Positions 51,478 through 62,790 of a stretch of DNA of 64,000 nt are shown here, piece by piece. Position 1 is the stretch's first letter. Every line of letters starts with the position of its first letter. The stretch is taken from the NCBI RefSeq assembly GCF_023101685.1, contig NZ_CP082164.1:6262001-6326000 (forward strand). The letters are read 5' to 3'. Below the pieces are notes generated by a model. It was not told where the DNA came from. It did no database searches and was given only the letters and a program-made list of their open reading frames with translations. A program made the position numbers and the translations under genes. Source of the stretch: Bradyrhizobium sp. 186 (lineage in GTDB: Bacteria > Pseudomonadota > Alphaproteobacteria > Rhizobiales > Xanthobacteraceae).

Positions 51478-52507
51478 AGTAATGATCCTCGAAGCGCTTG
51501 GCGAGCTCGTCGATGTTCTCCGGCGGCCAGCCCGGCACTTCCATGCCGAGGTGCAGACCCATCTGGGCCAGCACTTCCTTGATCTCGTTCAGCGACTTGC
51601 GGCCGAAGTTCGGGGTACGGAGCATTTCCGCTTCCGACTTCTGCACGAGGTCGCCGATATAGACGATGTTGTCGTTCTTCAGACAGTTGGCCGAACGCAC
51701 CGACAGCTCGAGCTCGTCCACCTTCTTGAGGAAGGCCGGGTTGAAGGCGAGGTCCGGGATGATCTCCTGGGCGACTTCCTTGCGCGGCTCTTCGAAGTTG
51801 ACGAACACGTTGAGCTGGTCCTGAAGGATGCGCGCGGCATAGGCCACGGAATCATCCGGCGTCAGCGCGCCGTTGGTCTCGATCGTCATGGTCAGCTTGT
51901 CGTAGTCGAGGATCTGGCCCTCGCGGGTGTTCTCGACCTTGTAGGAGACCTTGCGGACCGGCGAGTACAGGCTGTCGACCGGGATCAGGCCGATCGGCGC
52001 GTCCTCGGGGCGGTTGCGCTCGGCGGGCACATAGCCCTTGCCGGTCGCGACCGTGAATTCCATGCGGATCTCGGCGCCCTCGTCCAGCGTGCAGATCTGC
52101 AAGTCCGGGTTAAGCACCACGACGTCGCCGACGGTCTGGATGTCGCCGGCGGTGACGGCGCCCGGGCCCTGCTTCTTCACGACCATGCGCTTGGGGCCTT
52201 CGCCCTGCATCCTGATCGCGATATCCTTGATGTTCAGCACGATGTCGGTGACGTCCTCGCGAACGCCCGCGATCGAGGAGAACTCGTGCAGCACGCCGTC
52301 GATGTGCACCGACTGCACGGCCGCACCCTGGAGCGAGGACAGCAGGATGCGGCGGAGCGCATTGCCGAGGGTCTGGCCGAAGCCGCGCTCGAGCGGCTCG
52401 GCAACGATGGTCGCAAAGCGGGTCGAATCGCTGCCGGGGGTTACCTGGAGCTTGTTCGGCCGAATCAGTTCTTGCCAATTTTTCTGGATCGTCACTGTTT
52501 CACCCAT
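51476..52507 (-). CDS. rpoA: DNA-directed RNA polymerase subunit alpha
   Basis: 343 residues. N-terminal dimerisation part (1-235) with [41 protein letters not shown]-terminal DNA/activator-binding part with [20 protein letters not shown] and [20 protein letters not shown]. It nucleates RNA polymerase assembly. The arrangement rpsM-rpsK-rpoA-rplQ is standard. rpsD, present between rpsK and rpoA in enterobacteria, is absent, as in other alphaproteobacteria. Confidence 0.98.
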   Translation of the reverse strand: MGETVTIQKNWQELIRPNKLQVTPGSDSTRFATIVAEPLERGFGQTLGNALRRILLSSLQGAAVQSVHIDGVLHEFSSIAGVREDVTDIVLNIKDIAIRMQGEGPKRMVVKKQGPGAVTAGDIQTVGDVVVLNPDLQICTLDEGAEIRMEFTVATGKGYVPAERNRPEDAPIGLIPVDSLYSPVRKVSYKVENTREGQILDYDKLTMTIETNGALTPDDSVAYAARILQDQLNVFVNFEEPRKEVAQEIIPDLAFNPAFLKKVDELELSVRSANCLKNDNIVYIGDLVQKSEAEMLRTPNFGRKSLNEIKEVLAQMGLHLGMEVPGWPPENIDELAKRFEDHY

Positions 52508-52620
52508 ACAGGCCAGTCAAACTGCCATTGCAGATACTGGCGTTGGAGAAAGGCCGCAGGTCGCACCTGCGGCTTCTTAAAAAAGTCATCACGGACGACG
52601 ACGGCGCCCGCAACTTCGTA

Positions 52621-53010
52621 TCAAACGCGCCGACGCTTGCGCGGACGGCAACCGTTGTGCGGGATCGTGGTCACGTCACGGATCGAGGTGACGGTGAAGC
52701 CCGCCGCCTGGAGCGCGCGGAGCGCCGACTCACGGCCCGAGCCGGGACCGGCGACTTCGACTTCCAGCGTGCGCATGCCGTGTTCCTGCGCCTTCTTGGA
52801 CACGTCCTCGGCGGCAACCTGCGCCGCATACGGGGTCGACTTGCGCGAGCCCTTGAAGCCCATCGTGCCGGCAGAGGACCAGGCAATCGTGTTGCCCTGC
52901 GCGTCGGTGATGGTGATGGTCGTGTTGTTGAACGACGAGTTCACGTGCGCGACGCCGGAGGCGATGTTCTTGCGCTCACGACGACGAACGCGGGTGGCTT
53001 CCTTGCCCAT
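52621..53010 (-). CDS. rpsK: 30S ribosomal protein S11
   Basis: 129 residues. Motifs [40 protein letters not shown] and the C-terminal [20 protein letters not shown]. Forms the platform of the small subunit near the mRNA exit. It follows rpsM after 132 bases and precedes rpoA by 113 bases. Confidence 0.98.
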   Translation of the reverse strand: MGKEATRVRRRERKNIASGVAHVNSSFNNTTITITDAQGNTIAWSSAGTMGFKGSRKSTPYAAQVAAEDVSKKAQEHGMRTLEVEVAGPGSGRESALRALQAAGFTVTSIRDVTTIPHNGCRPRKRRRV

Positions 53011-53070
53011 TGAATACCTTTCCTGGAGATCTCAAACGCCGCCGTAATGCCAGCGGCTACACCTGTGGAA

Positions 53071-53140
53071 GCGAATGGTGAGTAGCGAACGGCGAATAGG
53101 GACGCTCCCTACTCGCCATTCGCCTATTCCCTATTCGCCA
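53071..53140. repeat. hairpin repeat, family E copy 2
   Basis: GCGAATGGTGAGTAGCGAAC, GGCGAATAGGGA ... CCCTACTCGCCATTCGCCTA, TTCCCTATTCGCC. Sits between rpsM and rpsK. Same family as 51410-51477. Confidence 0.85.
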
Positions 53141-53142
53141 GT

Positions 53143-53511
53143 TTACTTCTTCTTGCCGGCAATGGCCTTGGCCGGCCCCTTGCGCGTACGCGCATTGGTG
53201 TGGGTACGCTGACCGCGCACCGGCAGACCACGACGATGACGCAGGCCGCGATAGCAGCCGAGGTCCATCAGACGCTTGATGTTGATACCGACCTCACGAC
53301 GCAGATCACCCTCGACGAGATAGTCGCGGTCGATCACTTCGCGGATCTGAAGCACTTCGGCATCGCTGAGCTGATTGACGCGACGATCCTGGGGGATCTT
53401 CACCTTCTCCACGATCTCGCCGGCGATCTTCTCGCCGATGCCATGGATGTACTGGAGCGCGATCAGCACGCGCTTGTTGGTGGGAATGTTCACGCCGGCA
53501 ATACGGGCCAC
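53143..53511 (-). CDS. rpsM: 30S ribosomal protein S13
   Basis: 122 residues. [40 protein letters not shown] and [20 protein letters not shown] are the S13 signatures. Head of the small subunit, contacts tRNA and L5. It follows adk after 187 bases; rpmJ and infA, often here, are not present. Confidence 0.98.
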   Translation of the reverse strand: MARIAGVNIPTNKRVLIALQYIHGIGEKIAGEIVEKVKIPQDRRVNQLSDAEVLQIREVIDRDYLVEGDLRREVGINIKRLMDLGCYRGLRHRRGLPVRGQRTHTNARTRKGPAKAIAGKKK

Positions 53512-53698
53512 GGCCTTCTCTCCTGTTGCCGATCCCTCGTCAGGAATCAGGCTTTAAGTGCTTGTTTTCTCGGGCAGGTGTTCACAAACGCGAACACGAC
53601 GCCCTCCCCCGGTCTTCCTGGGGCCCGGCATCGTCTGAAACTATCCGACTTGGATGCGGGGCTTATTAAGGGATTCAGGGGGCTTTCGTCAACCGCCG

Positions 53699-54568
53699 CT
53701 AGCGTTTAGCTCGCTTTTTCGTGACCTTTTTTGCGGCCTTTTTGGCACCCTTTTTGACCGCCTTCTTGGCGGCCTTCTTTGCGGCCTTTTTGACGGCCTT
53801 CTTGGCTACCTTCTTGGTTGTCTTCTTGACACCCTTCACGGCCGTCTTGGTCGCCTTTTTGGCAGACTTTGCAGCCTTTTTAGCCGTTTTCGCCGGTTTT
53901 TTGGCTGACTTGGTCTTCTTCGCCCCCGTCTTGGCGGGCGCAGCCTTGGCTGCGCTTCTGGCATGCGTCCTGGGCTCGACAGCCCCGAGCGCCAGGAGCA
54001 GACGGTGGATGGCGCGGGTCACCTCGTCGATGGCCATCATGCCATCGATGGTCGAAAGCTTCCGACGCTCGGAATAGTAGTGAATCAGCGGTTCCGTCTG
54101 GCTGCGGTAGCTGGCGAGTCGCCTGGTCAGGACCTCCGGCGTATCGTCGACCCGGACTTCCTCGCCGCGTTCCCGCATCTGGGCAACGCGGGTCTCGACG
54201 CGATTCAGGAGCGCGCTCTCGTTGACGCGGAGCTCGATCACGGCGTCGAGCTTGAGGTGCTTGTGCTTGAGGAGGTCGTCCAGCGCCTCGGCCTGCGGCA
54301 CGGTCCGCGGGAAGCCGTCGAGAATGAAACCGTTCCTCGCATCGGGCTGGTCGATGCGGTCGGAGATGATTCCGACCACAACCTCGTCGGGAACGAGGCC
54401 GCCACCGGCCATGATCTCCTTGGCCTTCAGGCCGACCGGCGTTCCCGCAGCAACGGCTGCGCGCAGCATCTCGCCGGTCGAAAGCTGCACGATGCCATAG
54501 CGCTGCACCAGCAACTGCGCCTGGGTCCCCTTGCCCGACCCCGGCGGTCCCAGAAGAATAATTCTCAT
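53699..54568 (-). CDS. adk: adenylate kinase with lysine-rich C-terminal extension
   Basis: 289 residues. Core kinase about 1-195: P-loop GPPGSGKGT (7-15), NMP-binding [31 protein letters not shown] (84-96) and a short LID without zinc Cys (about 121-155). After residue 200 comes an about 87-residue tail of (A/K/V/T)KK repeats such as [20 protein letters not shown], ending KKRAKR, similar to bacterial histone-H1-like tails. It makes ADP from AMP and ATP. The tail would bind nucleic acid or polyphosphate; adenylate kinases are normally about 190-215 residues. Position after secY is standard. Confidence 0.93.
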   Translation of the reverse strand: MRIILLGPPGSGKGTQAQLLVQRYGIVQLSTGEMLRAAVAAGTPVGLKAKEIMAGGGLVPDEVVVGIISDRIDQPDARNGFILDGFPRTVPQAEALDDLLKHKHLKLDAVIELRVNESALLNRVETRVAQMRERGEEVRVDDTPEVLTRRLASYRSQTEPLIHYYSERRKLSTIDGMMAIDEVTRAIHRLLLALGAVEPRTHARSAAKAAPAKTGAKKTKSAKKPAKTAKKAAKSAKKATKTAVKGVKKTTKKVAKKAVKKAAKKAAKKAVKKGAKKAAKKVTKKRAKR

Positions 54569-54844
54569 CGGCGTACGCCCCCCGGATTGGTGAGCGATCC
54601 GACGCGCACCTGTGTTTGAAGTTCAGAAACAGTGCAAACCACAATCGGCCCCGCGCTGCCACCCATATCATAGGGGAGCGAATGCCCGGACGCCAAGAAG
54701 GCCTTTGAAATCAGTGATTGCGTCGCAGGGGGAGCAGCTCTGCCGATGCGACCGAACGGTCGGTCCTGCACTTCGCGGAAGCCGTGCACCTGCGTGCGCG
54801 GCGAATCGGCGACGGGAGTCAGGAGCCCGAGAGGACGCCGCGCC

Positions 54845-56176
54845 CTAGCGGCGGCGGCCTCTCAGCTTCGACTTCCGGATCAACCCTTCATACTGATGGG
54901 CGAGCAGATAGCCCTGCACCTGCGCCACCGTGTCCATGGTGACGCTGACCACGATCAGCAGCGACGTGCCGCCGAAGTAGAACGGCACCGAGGCATAGGA
55001 GATCAGGATTTCCGGAATCAGACAGACGATCGCGAGATAGACCGCGCCGAGCACGGTGACGCGCGACAGCACGTAGTCGATATATTCGGCGGTACGCTCG
55101 CCGGGACGGATGCCTGGAATGAAGCCGCCGTGCTTCTTCAGATTGTCCGCGGTCTCGGTCGGGTTGAACACGATCGCCGTGTAGAAGAACGCGAAGAACA
55201 CGATCAGCGCGAGATACATTATCAAAAACAGCGGCCGGCCGTGGCCGAGCTGGGTCGTGATCCACTGGAACCATTCCGGCCCACTGCCCGCGTTGAAATT
55301 TGCGACCGTGGTCGGCAACAGCAAGAGCGAGGACGCGAAGATCGGCGGGATCACGCCGGAGGTGTTGAGCTTGAGCGGCAGATGCGAGGACTGCCCCTCG
55401 AACATCTTGTTGCCGACCTGGCGCTTCGGATACTGAATCAGGAGCCGGCGCTGCGCGCGCTCCATGAACACGATGAAGGCGATCACGGCGACCGCCATGA
55501 TGATGACAACCAGGATCAGGCCGGTCGACATCGCACCCTGACGGCCGAGCTCGAGCATGTTGGCGAGCGCCGCCGGCAGCTCCGCGACGATGCCGGAGAG
55601 GATGATCAGCGAGATGCCGTTGCCGATGCCGCGCGAGGTGATCTGCTCGCCCAGCCACATCAGGAACATGGTGCCGCCGGTCAGCGTGATCGCGGTGGAG
55701 AGGCGGAAGAACAGGCCGGGGTCGCTGACGACGTTGCCGGCGCCTTCAAGGCCGACCGCGATACCATAGGACTGGAACGCGGCCAGGATCACGGTGAGGT
55801 AGCGGGTGTACTGGTTCAGCGTCTTGCGGCCGGACTCGCCTTCCTTCTTCAGCGCCTCGAGCTGCGGCGAGACGGTGGTCAGGAGCTGGATGATGATCGA
55901 GGCCGATATGTACGGCATGATGTTCAGCGCGAAGATCGCCATGCGGTGGATGCCGCCGCCGGCGAACATGTTGAACATGCCGAGGATGCCGCCCGCCTGG
56001 GAGCGGAACACCTGCTCCCAGATGTTGGGATCGATGCCGGGCAGCGGGATGTAGGTGCCGAGCCGATAAACCAGCAGCGCACCCAGGGTGAACCAGATGC
56101 GCTTCTTCAGCTCGTCGGCCTTGGCAAACGCGCCGAAATTGAGGTTGGCTGCCAGTTGTTCCGCTGCTGAGGCCAT
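54845..56176 (-). CDS. secY: preprotein translocase subunit SecY
   Basis: 443 residues, about ten membrane helices. Motifs RIWFTLGALLVYRLGTYIPL, QAGGILGMFNMFAGGGIHRM, ALNIMPYISASIIIQLLTTV and the KKHGGFIPGIRPGERTAEYI loop. Central pore of the Sec export channel in the inner membrane. It sits between rplO (149 bases) and adk. The 276-base gap to adk holds no supported gene. Confidence 0.98.
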   Translation of the reverse strand: MASAAEQLAANLNFGAFAKADELKKRIWFTLGALLVYRLGTYIPLPGIDPNIWEQVFRSQAGGILGMFNMFAGGGIHRMAIFALNIMPYISASIIIQLLTTVSPQLEALKKEGESGRKTLNQYTRYLTVILAAFQSYGIAVGLEGAGNVVSDPGLFFRLSTAITLTGGTMFLMWLGEQITSRGIGNGISLIILSGIVAELPAALANMLELGRQGAMSTGLILVVIIMAVAVIAFIVFMERAQRRLLIQYPKRQVGNKMFEGQSSHLPLKLNTSGVIPPIFASSLLLLPTTVANFNAGSGPEWFQWITTQLGHGRPLFLIMYLALIVFFAFFYTAIVFNPTETADNLKKHGGFIPGIRPGERTAEYIDYVLSRVTVLGAVYLAIVCLIPEILISYASVPFYFGGTSLLIVVSVTMDTVAQVQGYLLAHQYEGLIRKSKLRGRRR

Positions 56177-56325
56177 ATTGGACTTTCTCCCGCCGCCTTT
56201 TGCGCCGTTATACCCGCGGCCGGGCTATTGGGCGGACGCCGGACATTATCTGGTGCTCGGCTTCGATAAGTCCATCGTCCCACATGCGTTAAAGGCCCGC
56301 GAGCCGCGGGCCAATGACGCAGTTG

Positions 56326-56811
56326 TTACGCCGCCTCGCCTTCTTCCTTGGCAGGCGCGAGGATCTTCACCGAGCCGCCGGCCCTCTCGACCGCTTCAAT
56401 CGCGGTCTTCGAGGCGCCATGCACTTCGATGTTGAGCTTGGCCTTGAGCTCGCCGCGGCCGAGCAGCCGCAGGCCGCCCTTGGCGCGGCGCAGCACGCCG
56501 GCCTTCACCAGAGCCTCGACGTTCACGACGCTGCCGGCGTCGACCTTCTTGGCATCGACCGCTTCCTGGAGCCGGTCGAGATTGATCTCGGCGAACTCGA
56601 TGCGGAAGATGTTGTTGAAGCCGCGCTTGGGCAGACGGCGATGCATCGGCATCTGGCCGCCTTCGAAGCCCTTGATGCGCACGCCCGAACGCGCGGTCTG
56701 GCCCTTGCCGCCGCGGCCGGACTGCTTGCCCTTGCCCGAACCGATGCCACGACCGACGCGCATACGCTTCTTGCGCGAGCCGGCGTTTTCGGCGATATCG
56801 CTGAGCTTCAT
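56326..56811 (-). CDS. rplO: 50S ribosomal protein L15
   Basis: 161 residues. [40 protein letters not shown] and [20 protein letters not shown] are L15 signatures. Late-assembly protein of the large subunit. Starts 75 bases after rpmD; that gap carries a short hairpin repeat. Confidence 0.98.
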   Translation of the reverse strand: MKLSDIAENAGSRKKRMRVGRGIGSGKGKQSGRGGKGQTARSGVRIKGFEGGQMPMHRRLPKRGFNNIFRIEFAEINLDRLQEAVDAKKVDAGSVVNVEALVKAGVLRRAKGGLRLLGRGELKAKLNIEVHGASKTAIEAVERAGGSVKILAPAKEEGEAA

Positions 56812-56833
56812 CGCCCTTCTCCTTGTTTCTTGC

Positions 56834-56880
56834 GTATGATCTCGGCCGAAAACCGCTATCCGGTTTCCGGGATCATGCGC
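56834..56880. repeat. short palindromic repeat (GATC...CCGGTTTCCGGGATCATGC type)
   Basis: GTATGATCTCGGCCGAAAAC, CGCTATCCGGTTTCCGGGAT, CATGCGC: the outer GATC ends and inner CGGNNGAAAACCG / CGGTTTCCGG form a hairpin between rpmD and rplO. It resembles the right half of the repeat at 37553-37650. Confidence 0.65.
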
Positions 56881-56886
56881 TCTGTC

Positions 56887-57081
56887 TTACTTCTCGTCGA
56901 CGATGCGGACGAGATGGTGAACTTTTTCGATCATGCCGCGGACCGCCGGGGTGTCCGGCAGTTCGCTGACGCGGCCGATCTTGTTGAGCTTGAGTCCGAT
57001 CAGCGTCGAGCGCTGCGAATGATGGCGGCGGATCGCGCTGCCAGTCTGCTCGAGCTTGATCGTCTTTGCGGCCTTGGCCAT
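56887..57081 (-). CDS. rpmD: 50S ribosomal protein L30
   Basis: 64 residues. [40 protein letters not shown] is the L30 signature. Small peripheral protein of the large subunit. Starts 25 bases after rpsE. Confidence 0.97.
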   Translation of the reverse strand: MAKAAKTIKLEQTGSAIRRHHSQRSTLIGLKLNKIGRVSELPDTPAVRGMIEKVHHLVRIVDEK

Positions 57082-57106
57082 CGTGGTCTACTCCGAAAAG
57101 CTTCCG

Positions 57107-57682
57107 TTACTCGGCAGCCGCCTCGGCATCGCCGCCAATGCGGCGGGCCTGCAGGGTGGACACCTTGATGTTGCGGCGGGCTGCGACCGAACGCGGCGAA
57201 TCCTGGTGCTTCAGCGCATCGAAGGTCGCACGCACCATGTTGTACGGGTTCGACGAGCCGATCGACTTCGCCACCACGTCCTGGACGCCGAGCGTCTCGA
57301 ACACGGCGCGCATCGGGCCGCCGGCGATGATGCCGGTACCGGCCGGAGCGGCACGCAGGTAGACACGGCCCGCGCCATGACGGCCGGCGATGTCGTGGTG
57401 CAGCGTGCGGCCCTCGCGCAGCGACACGCGGGTCAGGTTGCGCTTAGCGGCTTCAGTCGCTTTCCGGATCGCTTCAGGCACTTCGCGCGCCTTGCCGTGA
57501 CCGAAGCCGGCGCGGCCCTTCTGGTCGCCGATCACGACCAGCGCCGCGAAACCGAAGCGCTTGCCGCCCTTGACGACCTTGGCCACGCGATTGATGTGGA
57601 CGAGCTTGTCGACGAACTCGCTGTCACGCTCCTCGCGGTCCCTGCGTTCACGTCCGCCGCGGTGTTCGCGTTCACCTGCCAT
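57107..57682 (-). CDS. rpsE: 30S ribosomal protein S5
   Basis: 191 residues. [40 protein letters not shown] and [20 protein letters not shown] are S5 signatures; an Arg/Gly/Glu-rich N-terminal tail ([20 protein letters not shown]) is longer than usual. Near the decoding centre, affects accuracy. Starts 46 bases after rplR. Confidence 0.98.
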   Translation of the reverse strand: MAGEREHRGGRERRDREERDSEFVDKLVHINRVAKVVKGGKRFGFAALVVIGDQKGRAGFGHGKAREVPEAIRKATEAAKRNLTRVSLREGRTLHHDIAGRHGAGRVYLRAAPAGTGIIAGGPMRAVFETLGVQDVVAKSIGSSNPYNMVRATFDALKHQDSPRSVAARRNIKVSTLQARRIGGDAEAAAE

Positions 57683-57728
57683 GGTTTTTCCAATCCTTCA
57701 GAGGCTTACGCCTCAATCCTCAAATTCG

Positions 57729-58091
57729 TTAGAAGCTCAGCCCGCTCTCACGCGCCGCGTCGGCCAGTGCCTTGACGCGCCCGTGGTAGAGATAGCTGCC
57801 GCGATCGAACACGACTTCCTTGACGCCCTTCTCCGCTGCGCGCTCGGCCAGCAGCTTGCCGACCGCCTTCGCCGCATCAATGTCGGCGCCGGTCTTGCCG
57901 CCGTCGCGCATCGACTTCTCGAGCGACGAGGCAGAGGCCAGCGTCTCGCCCTTCAGGTCATCGATGACCTGGGCGTAGATGTGCTTGGACGAGCGGAAAA
58001 CGGACAGGCGCGGACGGCCGCCACCGGAGCGGCGCAACTTCAGCCGCACACTCCGCTTGCGCCGGGCATTCGTAACCTTGGCTTTCGACAT
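57729..58091 (-). CDS. rplR: 50S ribosomal protein L18
   Basis: 120 residues. [40 protein letters not shown] and [20 protein letters not shown] are L18 signatures. Binds 5S rRNA. Starts 11 bases after rplF. Confidence 0.98.
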   Translation of the reverse strand: MSKAKVTNARRKRSVRLKLRRSGGGRPRLSVFRSSKHIYAQVIDDLKGETLASASSLEKSMRDGGKTGADIDAAKAVGKLLAERAAEKGVKEVVFDRGSYLYHGRVKALADAARESGLSF

Positions 58092-58102
58092 GACCGGCTC
58101 CG

Positions 58103-58636
58103 TTACTTCTTCTTGCCTTCCTTGCGGAAGATGAATTCGCCAACATACTTCACGCCCTTGCCCTTGTAGGGCTCCGGCGGGCGATAGGCGCGGATTTCGG
58201 CCGCGACCTGGCCGACGCGCTGGATGTCGCTGCCGGTCACCGTGATCTCGGTCGGCTTCGGCACGGTGATCGTGATCCCTTCCGGGATCGTATAGACCAC
58301 GTCGTGGCTGTAGCCGAGCGCGAGCTGGAGGTTCTTGCCCTGCAGCGCAGCGCGGTAACCGACGCCGGTGATTTCAAGCTTCTTCTCGAAGCCCTTGGTG
58401 ACGCCTTCGACCAGATTCGCGACCTGAGCGCGAGCGGTACCGTAGAGCGCCCGCGCGCGGTTGGTCTCGACCCGCGGCTCGACCTTGACCTGGCCGTTAT
58501 CGAGCTTCACCTCGACGTCGCTATGGACGACGAATTGAAGCTGACCCTTCGGCCCCTTCATCTTGACGGTCTGCCCGTCGACTGTCGCGGTAACGCCGGA
58601 CGGCACCGCAACAGGCCTTTTGCCAACACGTGACAT
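58103..58636 (-). CDS. rplF: 50S ribosomal protein L6
   Basis: 177 residues. [40 protein letters not shown] and [20 protein letters not shown] are L6 signatures. Near the factor-binding site. Starts 16 bases after rpsH. Confidence 0.98.
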   Translation of the reverse strand: MSRVGKRPVAVPSGVTATVDGQTVKMKGPKGQLQFVVHSDVEVKLDNGQVKVEPRVETNRARALYGTARAQVANLVEGVTKGFEKKLEITGVGYRAALQGKNLQLALGYSHDVVYTIPEGITITVPKPTEITVTGSDIQRVGQVAAEIRAYRPPEPYKGKGVKYVGEFIFRKEGKKK

Positions 58637-58652
58637 GGATCAAAAATCCTTC

Positions 58653-59051
58653 TCAGAACACCGTGAAGAGGACTTCACCGCCCACGTTCGCTTCACGCGC
58701 ACTGTGGTCAGCCATGATCCCCTTCGGCGTCGACAACACCGAAATGCCGAGTCCGTTATTGACCCGCGGCAGGTTCTTCACCGAGGCGTAAACGCGACGC
58801 CCGGGCTTGGAGACCCGCTCGATCTCGCGGATGACGGGCTCGCCGTCGAAATACTTCAGTTCGATCTCGATCTCGCTGCGGCCCGAGGAATGCTCAAGCG
58901 TGGCGTAACCGCGGATGTAGCCCTCGCTCTTCAGCACCTCGAGCACGTTCTCGCGCATCTTCGAGCCAGGCGTGGAGACCTTGTTCTTGGCGCGCATCTG
59001 CGCGTTGCGGATACGGGTGATCAGATCGCTGATTGGATCGTGCGTAGACAT
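58653..59051 (-). CDS. rpsH: 30S ribosomal protein S8
   Basis: 132 residues. [40 protein letters not shown] and the C-terminal [20 protein letters not shown] are S8 signatures. Binds the central domain of 16S rRNA and may repress the spc genes, as in E. coli. Starts 14 bases after rpsN. Confidence 0.98.
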   Translation of the reverse strand: MSTHDPISDLITRIRNAQMRAKNKVSTPGSKMRENVLEVLKSEGYIRGYATLEHSSGRSEIEIELKYFDGEPVIREIERVSKPGRRVYASVKNLPRVNNGLGISVLSTPKGIMADHSAREANVGGEVLFTVF

Positions 59052-59065
59052 CTAAACGACCCTCC

Positions 59066-59371
59066 TTACCAGCTCGACTTCACGAGGCCCGGGACCAGGC
59101 CCTTGGAGCCAAGTTCGCGCAGCGCGATGCGGGACAGCTTGTTCTTCCGGTAGTTCGAGCGCGGACGGCCCGACAGCTCGCAACGCAGACGAATGCGGGT
59201 TGCCGACGAATTCCGCGGCATCTCGGCGAGCTTCAGAGTCGCGGCGAACCGCTCCTCCATCGGAATCTTCTTGTCGGCGATGATCGCCTTCAACCGCTCG
59301 CGCTTCGGGGCGGCGTTCTTCACCATCCGCTTGCGCCGGTTGTTCTTCTCGACTGAACTCTTCTTTGCCAT
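59066..59371 (-). CDS. rpsN: 30S ribosomal protein S14 (zinc-independent form)
   Basis: 101 residues, the long form without the Cys-x2-Cys pairs of zinc-type S14. [20 protein letters not shown] and [20 protein letters not shown] are the signatures. Starts 46 bases after rplE. Confidence 0.98.
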   Translation of the reverse strand: MAKKSSVEKNNRRKRMVKNAAPKRERLKAIIADKKIPMEERFAATLKLAEMPRNSSATRIRLRCELSGRPRSNYRKNKLSRIALRELGSKGLVPGLVKSSW

Positions 59372-59417
59372 GCTTGGCTCCTGGGGATCCGCGTTTGAGA
59401 GGCTTTAGGTCAGCGTC

Positions 59418-59975
59418 TCACTGCCGGAACGGGAAATTGAAAGCGGTCAACAAGGCCCTCGCCTCGTCGTCGGTCTTGGCCGTGGTGCAGACGGTGATGT
59501 CCATACCGCGGGATTCCGTGACCTTGTCGAAGTCGATCTCGGGGAAAATGATGTGCTCCTTGAGACCGAGCGAATAGTTGCCGCGGCCGTCGAAGCTCTT
59601 CGGGTTCAGGCCGCGGAAGTCGCGGACGCGCGGCAGCGCGACCGTCACCAGGCGATCGATGAACTCGTACATGCGGGCCTTGCGCAGCGTGACCTTGCAG
59701 CCGATCGGCTGGTTCTCACGCAGCTTGAAGGTCGCGATCGCTATCCGCGAATAGGTCACGATCGCCTTCTGGCCGGCGATCTGGGTCAATTCGGCAGCAG
59801 CGTTCTCGGCCTTCTTGCGGTCGTTGACGGAATCGCCAACGCCCATGTTCAGCACGACCTTGTCCAGACGCGGAACCTGCATGACGTTCTCGTAACCGAA
59901 CTTCTCGGTCATCTCCGTGCGGATCTTCGCGTCGTATTCCGCGCGGAGGCGCGGCGTGTAAGCGGCCTCAGCCAT
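59418..59975 (-). CDS. rplE: 50S ribosomal protein L5
   Basis: 185 residues. [40 protein letters not shown] and [20 protein letters not shown] are L5 signatures. Binds 5S rRNA and touches the P-site tRNA. Its start overlaps the rplX stop by 8 bases, indicating coupled translation. Confidence 0.98.
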   Translation of the reverse strand: MAEAAYTPRLRAEYDAKIRTEMTEKFGYENVMQVPRLDKVVLNMGVGDSVNDRKKAENAAAELTQIAGQKAIVTYSRIAIATFKLRENQPIGCKVTLRKARMYEFIDRLVTVALPRVRDFRGLNPKSFDGRGNYSLGLKEHIIFPEIDFDKVTESRGMDITVCTTAKTDDEARALLTAFNFPFRQ

Positions 59976-60282
59976 CGATCTCAGCTCCCGAGCGCTTGGC
60001 GATGCGAACCTTCTTGCCGTCCGCCAAAATCTTGAATCCGACGCGCGTCGGCTTTCCGTCCTTGCCGAGATACGCGATGTTGGACAGTTGGACCGGCGCC
60101 TCTTTCGAGATGATGCCGCCCTCCTGGGCCTGCGTCTGCTTCTGGTGACGCTTGACCATGTTGATGCCGCGCACGAGCGCCGTGCCGGCGTCCGGGCGCA
60201 CCTCGAACACCTCGCCGCTGCGGCCCTTGTCGCGGCCGTTCAGCACGATGACCTTGTCGCCCTTTCGGATCTTCGCAGCCAT
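59968..60282 (-). CDS. rplX: 50S ribosomal protein L24
   Basis: 104 residues from the ATG of [20 protein letters not shown]; longer readings are shadow. KOW motif [20 protein letters not shown]. Initiator of large-subunit assembly. Its ATG shares one base with the rplN stop (TAATG), and its stop overlaps rplE, so three genes are coupled. Confidence 0.98.
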   Translation of the reverse strand: MAAKIRKGDKVIVLNGRDKGRSGEVFEVRPDAGTALVRGINMVKRHQKQTQAQEGGIISKEAPVQLSNIAYLGKDGKPTRVGFKILADGKKVRIAKRSGAEIDG

Positions 60283-60650
60283 TACAGCACCTCCGGCGCG
60301 AGCGAGATGATCTTCATGTGGTTCTTGGCGCGCAGCTCGCGCGGCACGGGCCCGAAGATACGGGTGCCCACCGGCTCGGACTGGTTGTTGATCAGCACGG
60401 CCGCGTTGCGGTCGAAACGGATGACCGAACCGTCGGCACGGCGGATGTCCTTGCGGACCCGCACCACGACGGCCTTCATCACGTCGCCCTTCTTCACCTT
60501 GCCACGCGGAATCGCTTCCTTGATCGACACCACGATGATGTCGCCAATCGTGGCGTAGCGGCGCTTGGAGCCCCCGAGCACCTTGATACACATGACACGG
60601 CGTGCGCCAGAATTATCGGCCACGTCGAGGTTGGTCTGCATCTGAATCAT
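60282..60650 (-). CDS. rplN: 50S ribosomal protein L14
   Basis: 122 residues. [40 protein letters not shown] and [20 protein letters not shown] are L14 signatures. Interface protein of the large subunit. Starts 82 bases after rpsQ. Confidence 0.98.
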   Translation of the reverse strand: MIQMQTNLDVADNSGARRVMCIKVLGGSKRRYATIGDIIVVSIKEAIPRGKVKKGDVMKAVVVRVRKDIRRADGSVIRFDRNAAVLINNQSEPVGTRIFGPVPRELRAKNHMKIISLAPEVL

Positions 60651-60732
60651 TGATGCACCTCGTCCTCTTTCTTTGCGCCAGCCTAGCCGGCGCTCAACAT
60701 TTCCCTGAAGTCAGTCGGCCAAAGCCGACAGA

Positions 60733-60981
60733 TCAGGCGCTTTTCTTGTGTTCGCCCCGGATCACGACCCAGCGCTTCAACTTCGAAATCGGCTTCGATT
60801 CCTCGATCCACACCATGTCGCCCGGCTTGAACTCGTTGCCCTCATCGTGCGCGTGGTAGTTCTTCGATTGGCGGATCGTCTTCTTGTAGATCGGGTGCGT
60901 GAAGCGGCGATCGACGCGCACAACGACCGTCTTGGCTGTCTTGTCGCTGACGACCACGCCCTGCAAAGTACGTTTCGGCAT
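60733..60981 (-). CDS. rpsQ: 30S ribosomal protein S17
   Basis: 82 residues. [40 protein letters not shown] is the S17 OB-fold signature. Binds 16S rRNA early. Starts 13 bases after rpmC. Confidence 0.98.
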   Translation of the reverse strand: MPKRTLQGVVVSDKTAKTVVVRVDRRFTHPIYKKTIRQSKNYHAHDEGNEFKPGDMVWIEESKPISKLKRWVVIRGEHKKSA

Positions 60982-60994
60982 CTTCGTAGGCCTC

Positions 60995-61207
60995 TTACTT
61001 CTTCTTCGCGCGCTGCTGCGCGGCGATGGTCTTGATCCGGGCGATGTCGCGGCGGGCCTCGCGCAGGCGCGAGGTGTTCTCGAGCTGCCCGGTGGCGCGC
61101 TGGAAGCGCAGGTTGAAGCGCTCCTTCTTCAGGTTCAGGACGGCGTCATCCTGCTGGTCGGGGCTCAACGCGCGGATGTCTTCGATTTTCATCTGGGCCA
61201 TGGCCAT
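60995..61207 (-). CDS. rpmC: 50S ribosomal protein L29
   Basis: 70 residues from the ATG that overlaps the rplP stop (TAATG); [20 protein letters not shown] with nearby alternative ATGs at 61201 and 61192. [20 protein letters not shown] is the L29 signature. Near the polypeptide exit. Confidence 0.95.
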   Translation of the reverse strand: MAMAQMKIEDIRALSPDQQDDAVLNLKKERFNLRFQRATGQLENTSRLREARRDIARIKTIAAQQRAKKK

Positions 61208-61620
61208 TACTCCGCAATGCGCTCGACGAAGCGCGTCTTGATCGGCAGCTTGGCTGCCGCCAGGGTCAGCGCCTCGCGTGCAGTCTGGGTGTTGACGCCG
61301 TCGATCTCGAACAGCACCCGGCCCGGCTTGACGCGCGCGACCCACAGTTCCGGCGCGCCCTTGCCCGAGCCCATGCGGACTTCGGCAGGCTTCTTCGACA
61401 CGGGAACGTCGGGGAATACGCGGATCCAGACACGGCCGGCGCGCTTCATGTGGCGGGTCAGCGCGCGGCGGGCGGCCTCGATCTGGCGCGCGGTGACGCG
61501 CTCAGGCTCGGTCGCTTTCAGGCCGAACTGGCCGAACGCCAACGTCGCGCCCGAAGTCGCCACGCCGTGGATACGGCCCTTATGCGCCTTCCGGAACTTC
61601 GTTTTCTTAGGTTGCATCAT
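61207..61620 (-). CDS. rplP: 50S ribosomal protein L16
   Basis: 137 residues. [40 protein letters not shown] and [20 protein letters not shown] are L16 signatures. Helps form the A-site of the large subunit. Starts 32 bases after rpsC. Confidence 0.98.
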   Translation of the reverse strand: MMQPKKTKFRKAHKGRIHGVATSGATLAFGQFGLKATEPERVTARQIEAARRALTRHMKRAGRVWIRVFPDVPVSKKPAEVRMGSGKGAPELWVARVKPGRVLFEIDGVNTQTAREALTLAAAKLPIKTRFVERIAE

Positions 61621-61652
61621 GGCTTCAAGCCCTCAAATTCTCTGTGCTGGCG

Positions 61653-62375
<723 letters not shown>

Positions 62376-62393
62376 CGTATTCTCCTACGTCCC

Positions 62394-62780
62394 TTAGGCG
62401 GCCGCTTCGGCTTCGACCTGACGAACAATGATCGTCAGCTGCGAAAATGGTTTGTACACGCGACCCGAGCGGCCACGGCCGCGCGGGGCAAAGCGCTTCA
62501 TCACGAGGCCGTTGCCGACGAAAGCCTGGGTCACGACGAGATCGTCGACGTCCAGGTCGTGGTTGTTCTCGGCGTTGGCGATTGCCGACTCCAGGCACTT
62601 CTTGACGTCGACCGCGATCCGCTTGCGCGAAAACTGCAGGTCGGCGAGCGCGGCAGACGCCTTCCGGCCGCGAATGAGCTGGGCGACCAGATTGAGCTTC
62701 TGCGGGCTCACCCGCAGCATCCGGGCGACCGCCTTGGCCTCGTTCTCGGCGAGGCTCCGTTCGCGCTTAGGTTTGCTCAT
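62394..62780 (-). CDS. rplV: 50S ribosomal protein L22
   Basis: 128 residues. [40 protein letters not shown] and [20 protein letters not shown] are L22 signatures. Its long loop lines the exit tunnel. Starts 10 bases after rpsS. Confidence 0.98.
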   Translation of the reverse strand: MSKPKRERSLAENEAKAVARMLRVSPQKLNLVAQLIRGRKASAALADLQFSRKRIAVDVKKCLESAIANAENNHDLDVDDLVVTQAFVGNGLVMKRFAPRGRGRSGRVYKPFSQLTIIVRQVEAEAAA

Positions 62781-62790
62781 CGTTTAATCC

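Noticed and set aside
53721..54077. Phe/Leu/Ala-rich plus-strand frame resembling a membrane protein
   Set aside because: Complement of the Lys-rich adk tail (AAG codons read as CTT); not a real hydrophobic protein.
54746..56170. 474-codon plus-strand frame
   Set aside because: Antisense of secY with charged, non-membrane composition.
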